Shown: positions 35,678 through 45,576, counted from the first letter of the stretch. The stretch is DNA of 64,000 nucleotides from Lachnospiraceae bacterium (GCA_017397645.1 JAFQIE010000021.1:55240-119239), one strand, 5' to 3'. Numbers and translations are program-made. The notes: generated from the letters alone by a model not told the origin.

Positions 35678-38600
35678 TTAGTCTTCCTTTTTGCGCCATA
35701 TTGTTCCGTACAGCATTGCTCCGCCGCTGACAACCATCAGCACCACCCAAAGCATCCTATGGCTTTCGTCTCCTGTTTTGGGTGACATCACATTGGCTGC
35801 ACCTGTGGAAGCAGAGGCCGTCTCTGTGCTGCCGGAGACTTGTGTGCCACCGGTGGTGTCACTGCCTCCATGCTGTGTGCCTGCATTGTCATCATAAATC
35901 AGCACATAGGTGGAAAACTTATCGGTCTTGATGGTAAAGGTAGCATTTCCGGAATCAAAAACGCCATCTAAAATTGTGGCTTCACCATTGTGTACCCGTA
36001 CCATACGATAGGTCCGCTTGATGCCTGCGGTGTGATTCATCCACTCCTCGGGAATCGTTATGGTAACATCCAATTCCCGGCTGGTGGAAGTGATTTTTTG
36101 GGCCGCCTCACCCTCCACCTGCTTATACAGGGAAATATCCATCCACAAACATGCCGCGCTATTCACCAGAGCCCTTTCCACACAGGCCTTATCCTCCGGA
36201 GAAACCGTGGCAAAAATATCCGTCACCTCCAGATAGATATCGATATCCTTGCCCAGCGCAATCATGGGCGTATCATTATCATCTAATACCGCCCCTATAA
36301 TCTCTGTATCCTCCGAGGTAATATCCCCACAAAAGGCGTTGCCCTCAGGGCGCGTCACATGCTCTGTGACGCCCGGCGTATTTTGGGTATACACCGCATG
36401 GATTACAAGGTCTGCAGTCACATTGGTGCCATCCATTTCCCATACGGGAGCCACATCATCATATCCCGCCTTGGGTGGAATGACAGGAAGCACAGCATCC
36501 TGCCCATAACCAACGGTCTGGGTATCCACCGTGACACCGTCCACCTTAAATTCCACTTGGTAATTCTTATAAACCGTAATACTATATTCCGTCACATTGC
36601 CGGCATTGTCCGTCACCTTCACCGTATGCAGCCCGTTATCTGCTGCAATCAGGGCCTGATTCTGGGTCAGGGTCACAGGGGTTCCGTCCACAATGACCTC
36701 CTTCACTCCAGCCAGTGCGTCCGTCACCGTACAGGTAATGTCCCCATAATAAACCCCGCCATCGGTAATGCCCGCTAAGACTGCCTGTGTAGCGTCCAGC
36801 ACAACACCCTGGGAATTCACAATCACACTGTTGCCATCATTGTCCAAGGCCTTCACATATACCACATACTTTCCATCGGGGTTGACATCAAAGGCCGTGA
36901 TGTACACCTGCCAGGAAACCGCAGAAAGCTCCGTTTCCGCAAGCTCCCGGTCTGCCACATAATACAACACTTCCCGTAAGCCACTGCCATCTGCATTGTC
37001 ATATGCCGTCACTGTAGCCGTCTGTGTTTCCCGAAAAAACAGGCCAAAGGTAATGTTGTTCAAAAGAGTTTTCCAGTTTTGGTCTGCAAAATGAAGCTCT
37101 ACAGAAGGACTCACGGTATCAAGTACATCAATCTGCACCTGTCCCCCGACAGGATAATAGTTATCCCCATCTGTAGGAATAAAGGTCCAGTCATAGACAC
37201 TTACATTGGCCTTCATGGCCGTCACCGAATTTGCCAGCTTCAAAGACCCCGGCACTGTAGTGTTGACACGATTGAGCACCACTTCACCGGGCGCAGTGGT
37301 ATCCATAATCACGCCGGAGGGTGTTACATCTCCCAACACAGGGGTTGCTTTTCCAATCACAAAATCAAAGGTCAAAGGCGCCGTACTTCCGTCCGCCCAC
37401 ACATACTTGTCCGTATTCTTCAAGGCAACCGTTACTGTATAGCTTCCGGCATTCTTCTGCACATTACCGCTGATGGTATAGGCATCATTTCCCTCTCCCG
37501 TGATGACATAGGTCTGGTCTTCACCACTGTAAGTAAATGTACGGGCATCTCCCGTAGGCTTTGCCACCTCTGTAATGGGGCTTTCAATGGAATAAGTCAA
37601 GGCCACCGTCACATCACCCATGGTAATGCCGGCCCTATACTCTCCCACCTCCGTGGGCACCCCCGTCATAAGCTGGTAAATCCCCCCATTTTTGTACTCA
37701 TAAACAATGGCAGGGCATACAATCTGTCCGTCCAACGCATTTGTCAAAGTGCCCGGTTTGGCTGTGCCATCAGCCAAAATCGGCCCCGTGGGTACTGTCA
37801 GTGTGACACTTCCCATGGGCTCTGCGCACCCTGTCTCCGAACAGCTTACTTCAATGGTATTCCCATTCTTATGATACCCCGGGGTATGGGGAATACTGTT
37901 TTCGATATTTACCAGGTTGGCAACGCCCTCTATTCTTACCTGAATCACGCTTTGACAGGTCAGGCCTGCGCTCTCCTTAAATTGAATCACCGGGTTCACA
38001 CCCGTAGCATCTTCTATGGTGTAATCCGTGCCATAAACCAAAATATTTTCGGATGCCAGTCCATCCACATAAACCGTAAAGCTCTCCGCACCGGCAACCG
38101 GCTGCTCCAGCTCAATTTCCACCGAGCCGTCTTTTGAGGACACCCCTCCTCCGGAGGCCGCATTTTCGCTGCCGGCACCACCGATACCTATCAATACGGA
38201 ATAGGTCTTTTCTTCTCCTGCAGGCAGAATTTCATCCTTCCAATGCCATGCTCCGGCGGAGTCAAAGTTTCCACTTTGACTTTGCTCCACGCCGCAAAAA
38301 GTGTAGATATCCCTATCGAGCACCCAGTCGGAATATCTTCCGTACCAAAAATCGTCAACGGAGGTCACGCCGGCATAACTCTTTCCAAAGAAATTAAACT
38401 GCGCATAATCCCCCTCCGGTCCCATATCATTATCACGGTCCGACACCATCTTATAACCGCTGCCATCATCAAAAGGAGTGATTACCGCGTTATCATCGCT
38501 ACCAATCTGGATGTCCGCACTGCTTCCCATGGAAAAAGTGATGGCATCCCCGGTGGTGTTTTTTACTCTATATACAATCTGCAAAGTTTTTCCTTCGTTG

Positions 38601-39172
38601 GCAAATACAAAATCAAGTGCAACATTTAATCCCAGCTGCGTATCACCACCCTCTGCATAAGGCTTTGCGGTTATCCGTTCTGTGTTGCTTCCCACCTCCA
38701 CATAGGTATAATACCCGTAATCCTTATATGTGGTTTGTCTCCACGCATCTGCGAAATACCCGTAAATATCAAAATTCATGGACAAATACCGATAAGCCAT
38801 AACGCCATGGTGATTTGTGGTGTACTCCCCATTTTGGGACCCCACCTCCACCGACACAACCGCAGGGGCCGCCGTAGGAGCCGGTGCCATCATCATCGGC
38901 CCGGAATTTTCCATAGGAGCCATAGTCGCTTCCGGTACGGGGCTCTCTGTAGGTGCCGCCGTCGCCTCCGGTGCAGGGCTTTCTGTAGGTACCGCTGTCG
39001 CTTCCGGTGCAGGGCTTTCTGTAGGTACCGCTGTCGCCTCCGGTGCAGGACTTCCCGCAGGCGCACCTGTTTCTAACGCCTGCGCAGTCATAGGTTCGGG
39101 CACAAAAATACCCCCTGTGGCGATCAGCGCAAGGGCGATTACATAAATCATTATCTTCTTACAATATTTCAT
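35678..39172 (-). CDS. Large sortase-anchored surface protein (SPKTG motif)
   Basis: The product is 1164 residues from ATG 39172 (GGAGG upstream). Order of parts: signal peptide (1-32, ending MTAQA); a Pro/Glu/Ala/Thr spacer of four 12-residue repeats (41-88); an aromatic beta-rich domain (about 105-350) of unknown fold; and an X2/Ig-like region (about 355-450). MBG-like beta domains follow (about 480-700), then Ig-like repeats with DNAGNVTEY (about 730-870) and an InlB-like repeat (about 875-935, VEFKVDGVTVDTQTVGYG). A further domain ends in the cell-wall sorting signal SPKTG (1130-1134), a membrane helix and RKKED. SPKTG is the form used by class B-like sortases such as that of Clostridioides difficile. 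It is probably an adhesin or glycan-binding protein; the ligand is unknown. Confidence 0.9.
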   Translation of the reverse strand: MKYCKKIMIYVIALALIATGGIFVPEPMTAQALETGAPAGSPAPEATAVPTESPAPEATAVPTESPAPEATAAPTESPVPEATMAPMENSGPMMMAPAPTAAPAVVSVEVGSQNGEYTTNHHGVMAYRYLSMNFDIYGYFADAWRQTTYKDYGYYTYVEVGSNTERITAKPYAEGGDTQLGLNVALDFVFANEGKTLQIVYRVKNTTGDAITFSMGSSADIQIGSDDNAVITPFDDGSGYKMVSDRDNDMGPEGDYAQFNFFGKSYAGVTSVDDFWYGRYSDWVLDRDIYTFCGVEQSQSGNFDSAGAWHWKDEILPAGEEKTYSVLIGIGGAGSENAASGGGVSSKDGSVEIELEQPVAGAESFTVYVDGLASENILVYGTDYTIEDATGVNPVIQFKESAGLTCQSVIQVRIEGVANLVNIENSIPHTPGYHKNGNTIEVSCSETGCAEPMGSVTLTVPTGPILADGTAKPGTLTNALDGQIVCPAIVYEYKNGGIYQLMTGVPTEVGEYRAGITMGDVTVALTYSIESPITEVAKPTGDARTFTYSGEDQTYVITGEGNDAYTISGNVQKNAGSYTVTVALKNTDKYVWADGSTAPLTFDFVIGKATPVLGDVTPSGVIMDTTAPGEVVLNRVNTTVPGSLKLANSVTAMKANVSVYDWTFIPTDGDNYYPVGGQVQIDVLDTVSPSVELHFADQNWKTLLNNITFGLFFRETQTATVTAYDNADGSGLREVLYYVADRELAETELSAVSWQVYITAFDVNPDGKYVVYVKALDNDGNSVIVNSQGVVLDATQAVLAGITDGGVYYGDITCTVTDALAGVKEVIVDGTPVTLTQNQALIAADNGLHTVKVTDNAGNVTEYSITVYKNYQVEFKVDGVTVDTQTVGYGQDAVLPVIPPKAGYDDVAPVWEMDGTNVTADLVIHAVYTQNTPGVTEHVTRPEGNAFCGDITSEDTEIIGAVLDDNDTPMIALGKDIDIYLEVTDIFATVSPEDKACVERALVNSAACLWMDISLYKQVEGEAAQKITSTSRELDVTITIPEEWMNHTAGIKRTYRMVRVHNGEATILDGVFDSGNATFTIKTDKFSTYVLIYDDNAGTQHGGSDTTGGTQVSGSTETASASTGAANVMSPKTGDESHRMLWVVLMVVSGGAMLYGTIWRKKED
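38909..39052 (-). repeat. 36-bp coding tandem repeats (Pro/Glu/Ala/Thr spacer)
   Basis: Four consecutive 36-base units encode variants of SPAPEATAVPTE. The units nearest the signal peptide are almost identical at DNA level and the last is diverged, so copy number probably changes by slippage. They form a flexible wall-spanning stalk. Confidence 0.92.
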
Positions 39173-39292
39173 GGTCACTTCCTCCAAATTTATCTGAGAA
39201 GTCCGAACATAAAACTGTCGGGATAATGATTTTATCACACAGAGGGAATCATATTTTTCAATTCACATAATTTCTTATTTTTTTCACATATT

Positions 39293-40576
39293 TTATTTTT
39301 GAATGACAATGCGCAGGGCAAAAATCCCGTCCTCTATTTTGTAGTCCATCAGGGCATTATGTTTTTCACAAAAGGCCCGAATAGAGCGGGTGCCAATCCC
39401 GTGGTCTTTCTCCTCATTCACGGGAACCCCCTGCTCGTCCAGAGAAATCTTCCCGTCAAAGGAATTACTGAACTGCAACATAAACTGAGGGTGCTCAATG
39501 CACCGGCATTTGATGAAGCGCACGTCCGGCGCAAGCTTTCCACAGGCATGAATGGCATTTTCCAAGGCATTGGCAATCACCACTGACAATTCTGCGTCCT
39601 CCACAGGCAGCGGGTCCGGTACCTGCAGGGAATGCTCTACCACAATCCCCCTGTCCTCCGCCATCTTGAAATAATAACTGAAAATGGCATCCAGCACCGC
39701 ATTTTTACTGTACTTTTCGTCGGTGGTAGTGACCATAGTCTCCAAAGAAGACCGGATATAATTCCTGGCCTCCTCCACCTCCCCCTTCTGCAGCATCACA
39801 TCAATGCCGGAAAGACGGTGTCTAAGATTGTGCCGCTCCGTGCTGACACGCTCCTCGGCCTCCGCCATTTGCCGGATTTGACGCTGCATCTGGTCCGACT
39901 GAATCTGCCACAATTCCCGCTCTCTCTCCACCACATAAAGCTTCTTTTGGGTAGAAAGAATACGGAAAATATTCAGGTACATCAAGGGCATCAGCACCAT
40001 CAAAACCAGTACCACCGGCATATCCTGGGGACGGTTGATGATATTTGTGGGGAAAGCAATCATCATCAGGATAAGCACATAAAAAATCACTGACACGAAA
40101 GAAAACAGTCCCCATCCCTTTTTCACACTGTCCTGAATCTCAAAATAAGGCTTCCTCAGCTTCTTGACAGCAAAATATTCCACCAGTGGGAAGCCAAGGA
40201 TGCGGATAATAAACATCACAATATTACTGTCCGGCGTAAAATACTGATTCAAAATCAAGGATAAAATAACAATCTCTGCAGAGATGGTGTCCACTACACA
40301 AAAAGTGAAGACAAACCGGAAATCCCTGTGCTTTGCCAACAGAATGAAAAACACAAAGCTGGGAATCACCAAAAGAAACAGCATGCATTTTCCATAAAAT
40401 TCCTGTCCCCAAACCACAAGCAGCAGTAAATTGAGAAACACCAACGGAAGCATTGTGGCGCAGGTGTAGGCAAAGGTCTTTTTCTTCGGGTACCGGGGCG
40501 CATAAAAGAATAAAAACAGCAAAAGAATATGAAGCAACGACCATGCTGCAGATGATAATCTCAACACTTCACTCAT
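39293..40576 (-). CDS. Sensor histidine kinase, AgrC-like (GHKL/HPK10)
   Basis: This 427-residue protein has about six N-terminal membrane helices (residues 8-195), a coiled linker (about 200-240) and a GHKL ATPase domain. The phosphoacceptor box is RHNLRHRLSGIDVML, where His sits as in AgrC. The N box is VVIANALENAIHA and the G box DHGIGTRSIRAF. Start ATG 40576 overlaps the stop of the LytTR response regulator (ATGA), so both are translationally coupled. AgrC-type kinases sense peptides, but no agrB/agrD-like gene is visible in the window. The signal may be made elsewhere or not be a peptide. Confidence 0.93.
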   Translation of the reverse strand: MSEVLRLSSAAWSLLHILLLFLFFYAPRYPKKKTFAYTCATMLPLVFLNLLLLVVWGQEFYGKCMLFLLVIPSFVFFILLAKHRDFRFVFTFCVVDTISAEIVILSLILNQYFTPDSNIVMFIIRILGFPLVEYFAVKKLRKPYFEIQDSVKKGWGLFSFVSVIFYVLILMMIAFPTNIINRPQDMPVVLVLMVLMPLMYLNIFRILSTQKKLYVVERERELWQIQSDQMQRQIRQMAEAEERVSTERHNLRHRLSGIDVMLQKGEVEEARNYIRSSLETMVTTTDEKYSKNAVLDAIFSYYFKMAEDRGIVVEHSLQVPDPLPVEDAELSVVIANALENAIHACGKLAPDVRFIKCRCIEHPQFMLQFSNSFDGKISLDEQGVPVNEEKDHGIGTRSIRAFCEKHNALMDYKIEDGIFALRIVIQK

Positions 40577-41322
40577 AGTTTTATTTCCCCCTCCATCCAA
40601 TAATCCAGCCATGCCGACAACAAAGGTGCCACGGCATTTTGAGGCAGATACCTGGCATTCACGGCAGGTGTTTTGAACACAACCTTCGTCTTCTCAATGG
40701 CACCGATATAAAAAAGATTTAACACCAGACTTGCCCCGCATTTTTCAAAACGGCTGTCCGTCAAAAGCGGTATCATCACCTCCGCAAAGGAGGTTCTCTG
40801 CTGCGTGCCATGGAGCACGGTGCCGTCCTTCAGGTAGTAATGACAGGCTCTGTCCGCGTATTCCACATACACGATATCCTCGTAGGGAACTCTGGTAGTG
40901 GCACTTTTTGACTTCACCGAAACAGACTTGTTTTTCCGGTTGAGAAACATTTCCGTGGCCTGCCCCAGAAGCTTGTACAGCTTGTCTTCCTGCACCGGCT
41001 TGATGAGATAGCCGATTGGCTGGGCATCGTATGCGTCCAACGCAAAATCCTTAGAGGTGGTAAGATACAATATCAGCCCTCTGCTGCCCTTTTCCCGCAG
41101 TTTTTTGCCCAACTCAATACCGGTCATCTTAGGCATCACCACATCCAGCACATACAAATCAAAGGAGCCAAAATCCTCCAGCGCATCTAACAAATCCTGT
41201 CCGGAGGAAAAGGTATGTATCTTGGCCGTTGTGTTGCCCCGGGCAACATAATATGCATTTATCAGTTCTTGGGTGTTCCGAAGCCATATTGGCTCGTCAT
41301 CGCAAATAGCAATGTTCAGCAT
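40573..41322 (-). CDS. LytTR-type response regulator, AgrA-like
   Basis: This 249-residue regulator has an N-terminal receiver domain (1-120) with the acidic pair CDDE, phosphoacceptor Asp60 in DLYVLDVVMPKMTG and the conserved Lys in YLIKPVQ. A C-terminal LytTR DNA-binding domain (about 137-245) contains VPYEDIVYVEYADR. It is phosphorylated by the adjacent kinase and should bind direct repeats in target promoters. It lies four bases after the flavoprotein gene on the same strand, so the flavoprotein gene may share its transcript. The surface protein gene downstream of the kinase is a plausible target, by proximity only. Confidence 0.94.
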   Translation of the reverse strand: MLNIAICDDEPIWLRNTQELINAYYVARGNTTAKIHTFSSGQDLLDALEDFGSFDLYVLDVVMPKMTGIELGKKLREKGSRGLILYLTTSKDFALDAYDAQPIGYLIKPVQEDKLYKLLGQATEMFLNRKNKSVSVKSKSATTRVPYEDIVYVEYADRACHYYLKDGTVLHGTQQRTSFAEVMIPLLTDSRFEKCGASLVLNLFYIGAIEKTKVVFKTPAVNARYLPQNAVAPLLSAWLDYWMEGEIKL

Positions 41323-41325
41323 ATC

Positions 41326-43320
41326 CTATATCTTCCTTCTCTCCCGGTACAATCTCCACTGGTTCTCAAAAAAATCATCTCTCTCAGGCAAAGGACGCAC
41401 CTTACGCCATTCAAAGCCGATGCCCTCCGCAACACAAGACACATCCTGGGTCAGATGATTGTGCTTCGCTGCATCTAAAACACAACGAAAGGAGTCGGAC
41501 AATACCTCCAAGGGCTTTTCTCCCCGGGCGTTGGTGTACAGTGCAGAACCCCTGCTGCCCACGCCTTTTTTCGCGTAATCCAGCATGGCCGCCAGATACA
41601 CCTTCTGGCAATACAGCATCTGATGCAATCTATAGTAGTGGAACAGATTCTGCCCGCCGGGCTTCTTCACCACCTTGGTAAAATTGGCAAGCAGGTCATC
41701 AATGAATGCAAGTCCACTTTCGATTTGCTCTGCGTTACGGATAATACCGCCGATTTCACTCATCTTTTTGGTGGCAGCTTCCTTGATGTCATTGACAAGG
41801 GAATCGCCGTCGGCACTTTCAATGAAGCTAATGTAAGCTTCTGCCTTTGCTCTCATGGCATCCTTTATTTCTTCTGTATAGAAGTTACATTCATGTGCAT
41901 CACAACGATTCTTTGCGATTGTCCCATCATGGGTTGCCGAAGGACAGGCTTCTGCGTCTTCTTGCTGCAGCTTTCTGATATGTATGCTCTCCGCACTGCG
42001 GATAGCTCCCACCTGACCGGAGTTCAATGCGCTTCCACCGGGTCTTGTGACACCGTGGGTTCCGCACACCTCGCCGGCACCGAACAGTCCCTTAATAGAG
42101 GTCTCCCACTGGGCATCTGTTGCTAAACCGCCATTGTTGTGCTGGGCGCAGATGGCAATCTCTAATCTATCTTTGTGTAAATCCACACCATGGTCCAAAT
42201 AGAAATTGATGGCCGGCTGATTCATCAGCTGCAATCTCTCGACGGGCGTACCAAACAGAGCCCCCGCCTTTTTCAAATATGTGTATGCCTCCTCCGACAG
42301 GCCCTCGAAATCAATCTCACTATCACCGGGATTACTTCTAAAGTCCAGATACACCTTACGGCCTTTCAGAATCGTCTCCTGATACACCAATATATCTATG
42401 ATAGAGGACCCACCGAAAATCTTATTCACGTCAAAGGGCCACTGATAACCCTTCATAAACACATGGGACAACATCAGGGAACGGCTGTCAAAATACTCTG
42501 TCAGAAATTCTCTCTCATCGGTTCCGTCTGCTGCAGTGGAAACGAATTTGGGCAACACCTGCATATAGGTACCGCTGACATTCCATCTGGGCTTCAGGGA
42601 AGCCATACCGAACTGCCACTCGGTCAGGTTTCTCCCCTTGGCCCCGGCCAAAAATGCCACACCCGTGGCACCAAATTGGGAATAGGGATAGACACTGTCA
42701 TGGTAAATACCTGCCGGTCCCCCGGTAGCCATAATGATATTTTTACACCAAACAATCAAATAAGGATTCTCTACTGCCTTTCCCGTGGTGACAAACACTG
42801 CGCCCCTGATTTCATTATTTTCCACCAAATACTGAATCAGCTGATAGTTCTCCAACACCGGAATCTGCAATTCTTCCACCCGCTTCTCCAGGCACTGGGT
42901 CATCATCTTAGAAGTATAGGGCCCCGCACTGGTGGCGCGTCTGCCTCTGTCGTGATCCGTCTTGTAACCCATATATTCATTGAATTCATTGCAGGGAAAA
43001 GGAACTCCCAATTCCACCAAATGGTAAAACCCTCTGGGGGACAAAGCAGCTTCGCATAGGGAAATCTCCCCGTCTATACAACCACCGGAGAATAAATCCT
43101 CCGCCATAGCCTCCACAGAGTCCATATCCCCTCCGGAAAGCGAGAGTTTATAATAGGTCTGCTTGTCCGAACCGGTGTTACGTGAGGTGCCGGATTTTCT
43201 GTTCTCTGTGATAATAGCCACATTGCGTTCATTGTTCTGAAAAAGACGAATGGCCGCCGCGAACCCTGCCGCGCCGGAGCCAATCACTAAATTTTCAATA
43301 TATTTTTCTTCAAATTTCAT
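41326..43320 (-). CDS. FAD-dependent oxidoreductase, fumarate reductase/L-aspartate oxidase-like flavoprotein
   Basis: This 664-residue flavoprotein begins with the dinucleotide motif VIGSGAAGFAAAIRLF, followed by NTGSDKQTYY at the flavin site, a capping domain and the second FAD motif GGLATDAQW...GLFGAGEVCG. A GGSALNSGQVGAIRSAESI segment and a C-terminal helical domain resemble succinate dehydrogenase and fumarate reductase flavoprotein subunits. There is no FMN-binding domain, no twin-arginine or secretion signal and no iron-sulfur partner subunit nearby, so it is a cytoplasmic enzyme using an unknown electron donor. It lies 67 bases after the SDR gene on the same strand, consistent with a redox pathway shared with the SDR and old yellow enzyme. 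Confidence 0.85.
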   Translation of the reverse strand: MKFEEKYIENLVIGSGAAGFAAAIRLFQNNERNVAIITENRKSGTSRNTGSDKQTYYKLSLSGGDMDSVEAMAEDLFSGGCIDGEISLCEAALSPRGFYHLVELGVPFPCNEFNEYMGYKTDHDRGRRATSAGPYTSKMMTQCLEKRVEELQIPVLENYQLIQYLVENNEIRGAVFVTTGKAVENPYLIVWCKNIIMATGGPAGIYHDSVYPYSQFGATGVAFLAGAKGRNLTEWQFGMASLKPRWNVSGTYMQVLPKFVSTAADGTDEREFLTEYFDSRSLMLSHVFMKGYQWPFDVNKIFGGSSIIDILVYQETILKGRKVYLDFRSNPGDSEIDFEGLSEEAYTYLKKAGALFGTPVERLQLMNQPAINFYLDHGVDLHKDRLEIAICAQHNNGGLATDAQWETSIKGLFGAGEVCGTHGVTRPGGSALNSGQVGAIRSAESIHIRKLQQEDAEACPSATHDGTIAKNRCDAHECNFYTEEIKDAMRAKAEAYISFIESADGDSLVNDIKEAATKKMSEIGGIIRNAEQIESGLAFIDDLLANFTKVVKKPGGQNLFHYYRLHQMLYCQKVYLAAMLDYAKKGVGSRGSALYTNARGEKPLEVLSDSFRCVLDAAKHNHLTQDVSCVAEGIGFEWRKVRPLPERDDFFENQWRLYRERRKI

Positions 43321-43387
43321 GTTCGTCCCATCCTGTAAAAGATGTTGTGTTACTTCCTATGCCATGCCTTGTTGCACGTTTTTCTAT

Positions 43388-44155
43388 TCACAGTTTCTTA
43401 ATATGGAATCCACCATCTACGTCCACGTAGTTGCCGGTGGTATAAGCCACCTGATCGGAGCAGAAGAAACTGACCATGTTTGCCACGTCCGCACCTGTGC
43501 CCCATCTTGCAATAGGGAACACACCTTGGGCAATCAAAGCATCATATTTGCCTGTGACAGTGCTGGTCATATCCGTTGCAATCACGCCCGGGCGGACCTC
43601 ATTAACGATAATACCCTCGGCTGCCAAACGGTCAGCAAACAGTGTGGTAATCATGGATACTGCTGCCTTGGAAATACAATACTCTCCGCGGGACACAGAG
43701 GAAACCTCTGCGGAGCAGGAACCCACATTGACGATGTGACCCTTTAAGTCAAACACCTTCTCCTGGGCAATCATTTGATTGGCCACCATCTGGGTCAAAA
43801 ACAAAGTACCCTTGGTGTTGATGCCCATCACTCTGTCGTAACTTTCCTCGGTCATCTCTAACAGATCATTTCTCTGCAAGGGAGCCACGCCTGCGTTATT
43901 CACTAAAATATCGATTCGTCCGAAAGTTTCCACGGTCTCACGCACCAGTTTTTCCCGGTCTGCCGCAGAATCAATGGAACCTTGTACGAAATGCCAGGTG
44001 ATTCCCTGCTTGGTTAAATCATCCAAAGTTTCTTTATATTTTTCCTGACCGCCGGTAGAGAAAATCACCACCTGGCAGCCATCACGACCTAATTTTTCAG
44101 CAATGGCCAAACCGATCCCCCGGCTACCGCCTGTAATAATCGCTGTTTTTTTCAT
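43388..44155 (-). CDS. SDR-family oxidoreductase in redox cluster
   Basis: This 255-residue NAD(P)-dependent dehydrogenase has the cofactor motif TGGSRGIGLAIAEKLG, the NNAGVA motif, a catalytic Ser in VGSCSAE, the active-site YCISKAA pair and a C-terminal VDVDGGFH. Residue 36-38 (FST) lacks the acidic residue that selects NAD, hinting at NADP, but this is weak. It starts 27 bases after the old yellow enzyme gene and precedes the flavoprotein gene. It probably oxidises or reduces a hydroxyl group of the same substrate, as in ring-hydroxyl oxidations that create enones for old yellow enzymes. Confidence 0.93.
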   Translation of the reverse strand: MKKTAIITGGSRGIGLAIAEKLGRDGCQVVIFSTGGQEKYKETLDDLTKQGITWHFVQGSIDSAADREKLVRETVETFGRIDILVNNAGVAPLQRNDLLEMTEESYDRVMGINTKGTLFLTQMVANQMIAQEKVFDLKGHIVNVGSCSAEVSSVSRGEYCISKAAVSMITTLFADRLAAEGIIVNEVRPGVIATDMTSTVTGKYDALIAQGVFPIARWGTGADVANMVSFFCSDQVAYTTGNYVDVDGGFHIKKL

Positions 44156-44182
44156 CTCAAATCCTCACATCCTTTTCCGTCA

Positions 44183-45535
44183 TTAACCGCGGAAGTTCTT
44201 GGGTAAATCCTTCTTAGTCGCCATGAATTCCTGATAGAAAGGCATAAAAGTCTCTCTATCTCTGATTACACAACCGGTGGGCTTATGCGCACGGATCAGG
44301 TCACCACACATACCACAGGTAAGGCATACTTTGGCAGGGTTGATTCTGCCGTTCTTTACGATATCGTTGGCAAAATCAGGATTTGCAAAGGACATTCTAC
44401 CGAACAGCATACCATCACACATGCCCTGTTCTACCATACCCGCACACAATAAATCGGAGTACTCTCTCAAATATGTGGGTGCCGAGCCAAACACTACCAT
44501 TTCAGGTACCGCCTTCTTGATGGCTTCGATTCCATGCACCATACGGTCAATACCCACAAAAGGATGCTCATCAGGAATGTACTTTCCATTGTCGTAAGGT
44601 CTGGTCACATGGGTGGTTGCGTAAGGATTACCCATGGTGATATCAATCATCTTCATCCCAAAATCTTTATGTAATTCTGTAACCAGTTTGATAGGCTCTG
44701 TATAATCAGGCTCCACACCGCCTTCGGGAGATACGCCGAAACCATAGGGATATGCATAACCATCGTAGATACCCAAACGACAGGTCACTGCGAAGTCCTT
44801 GTCCTCATATGTTTTTGCCGCAGTCACACAGTTCTTCAACATACGGGTACGGTTTTCGTAGCTGCCACCATACTGACCTGGACGATTGTAGGCAGACAAA
44901 AGTTCCACAAACAGATAACCATGGCAGGATTTAATATCCACTGCATCAAAGCCTGCCTCCTTTGCCAACTTGGTTGCCTCGCCGTATTTTTCCTCCAATC
45001 CCTTCAGATAATCATCAGATACAATACAAGAATCATCTGCTGCACGGAACTGTTCCAATTCAGGATGACGGTACGCAATCAAGGGTGCCGGCTTATTGTC
45101 AGGGTTGGAGTATCTACCACTGTGATTTGCCTGCATGATAAGATAAGGCGCAAAACCGTTGGCCTCCATACCTGCCTTCTTTACCGCATCGGTCAATTTC
45201 TTATATTCGTCCACGTTGTCCTTGGTCAAAAGCAACTGGGTCTTGGAAGAACGTGCTTCTTCCACGATAGAAATAGCCTCAAACCAAATCACTGCACTAC
45301 CGCCCACAGCATCCTTGATATAGCGGCGATATGTAAATTCAGAAGGAGCGCCGTCGGGCAAAGAATCTGCGCCCTCCATAGGTGCAATTCCCAAGCGGTT
45401 AGGTAAAGTAATACCTCCCACCTGCAAAGGTGTGGACAAAATATCGGTTTTGTCCGCAAAAGGGAGAGAAATCCCCAGTGCTTTTTCCTTCTGTTTGATA
45501 TCCTCAAAATTTTTATAAGTAAATCTTTCGTGCAT
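44183..45535 (-). CDS. Old yellow enzyme-type NADH:flavin oxidoreductase with Fe-S motif
   Basis: This 450-residue protein has the FMN TIM barrel of the old yellow enzyme family: LGIAPMEGADSLPDG near the N-terminus, QANHSGRYS, GFDAVDIKSCHGYLFVELLSAYNR and a C-terminal phosphate loop region (FGSAPTYLREY). A cysteine set Cys404, Cys407, Cys410 and Cys422 follows the barrel, as in 2,4-dienoyl-CoA reductase and BaiCD-type enzymes. The C-terminal NAD(P)/FAD domains of those 650-residue enzymes are missing, so electrons must come from a separate donor. It likely reduces a C=C bond conjugated to a carbonyl. It is first in the redox run, behind an inverted repeat (45577-45615) and an AraC gene. Confidence 0.92.
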   Translation of the reverse strand: MHERFTYKNFEDIKQKEKALGISLPFADKTDILSTPLQVGGITLPNRLGIAPMEGADSLPDGAPSEFTYRRYIKDAVGGSAVIWFEAISIVEEARSSKTQLLLTKDNVDEYKKLTDAVKKAGMEANGFAPYLIMQANHSGRYSNPDNKPAPLIAYRHPELEQFRAADDSCIVSDDYLKGLEEKYGEATKLAKEAGFDAVDIKSCHGYLFVELLSAYNRPGQYGGSYENRTRMLKNCVTAAKTYEDKDFAVTCRLGIYDGYAYPYGFGVSPEGGVEPDYTEPIKLVTELHKDFGMKMIDITMGNPYATTHVTRPYDNGKYIPDEHPFVGIDRMVHGIEAIKKAVPEMVVFGSAPTYLREYSDLLCAGMVEQGMCDGMLFGRMSFANPDFANDIVKNGRINPAKVCLTCGMCGDLIRAHKPTGCVIRDRETFMPFYQEFMATKKDLPKNFRG

Positions 45536-45576
45536 TTCTATAGAGTCCTTTCTTACATTTACACTAGCATACCATT

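Noticed and set aside
37079-38137. 352-residue plus-strand frame opposite the surface protein gene
   Set aside because: Antisense frame with His/Arg/Ile-rich composition and no recognisable domain; the minus-strand protein is well supported by signal peptide and sorting motif.
39293-41322. A complete agr quorum-sensing locus
   Set aside because: No AgrB-like membrane protease or short AgrD-like peptide frame was found in the flanking gaps.
42190-43059. 289-residue plus-strand frame opposite the flavoprotein gene
   Set aside because: Antisense to a clear flavoprotein with conserved FAD motifs; no ribosome site or family resemblance.
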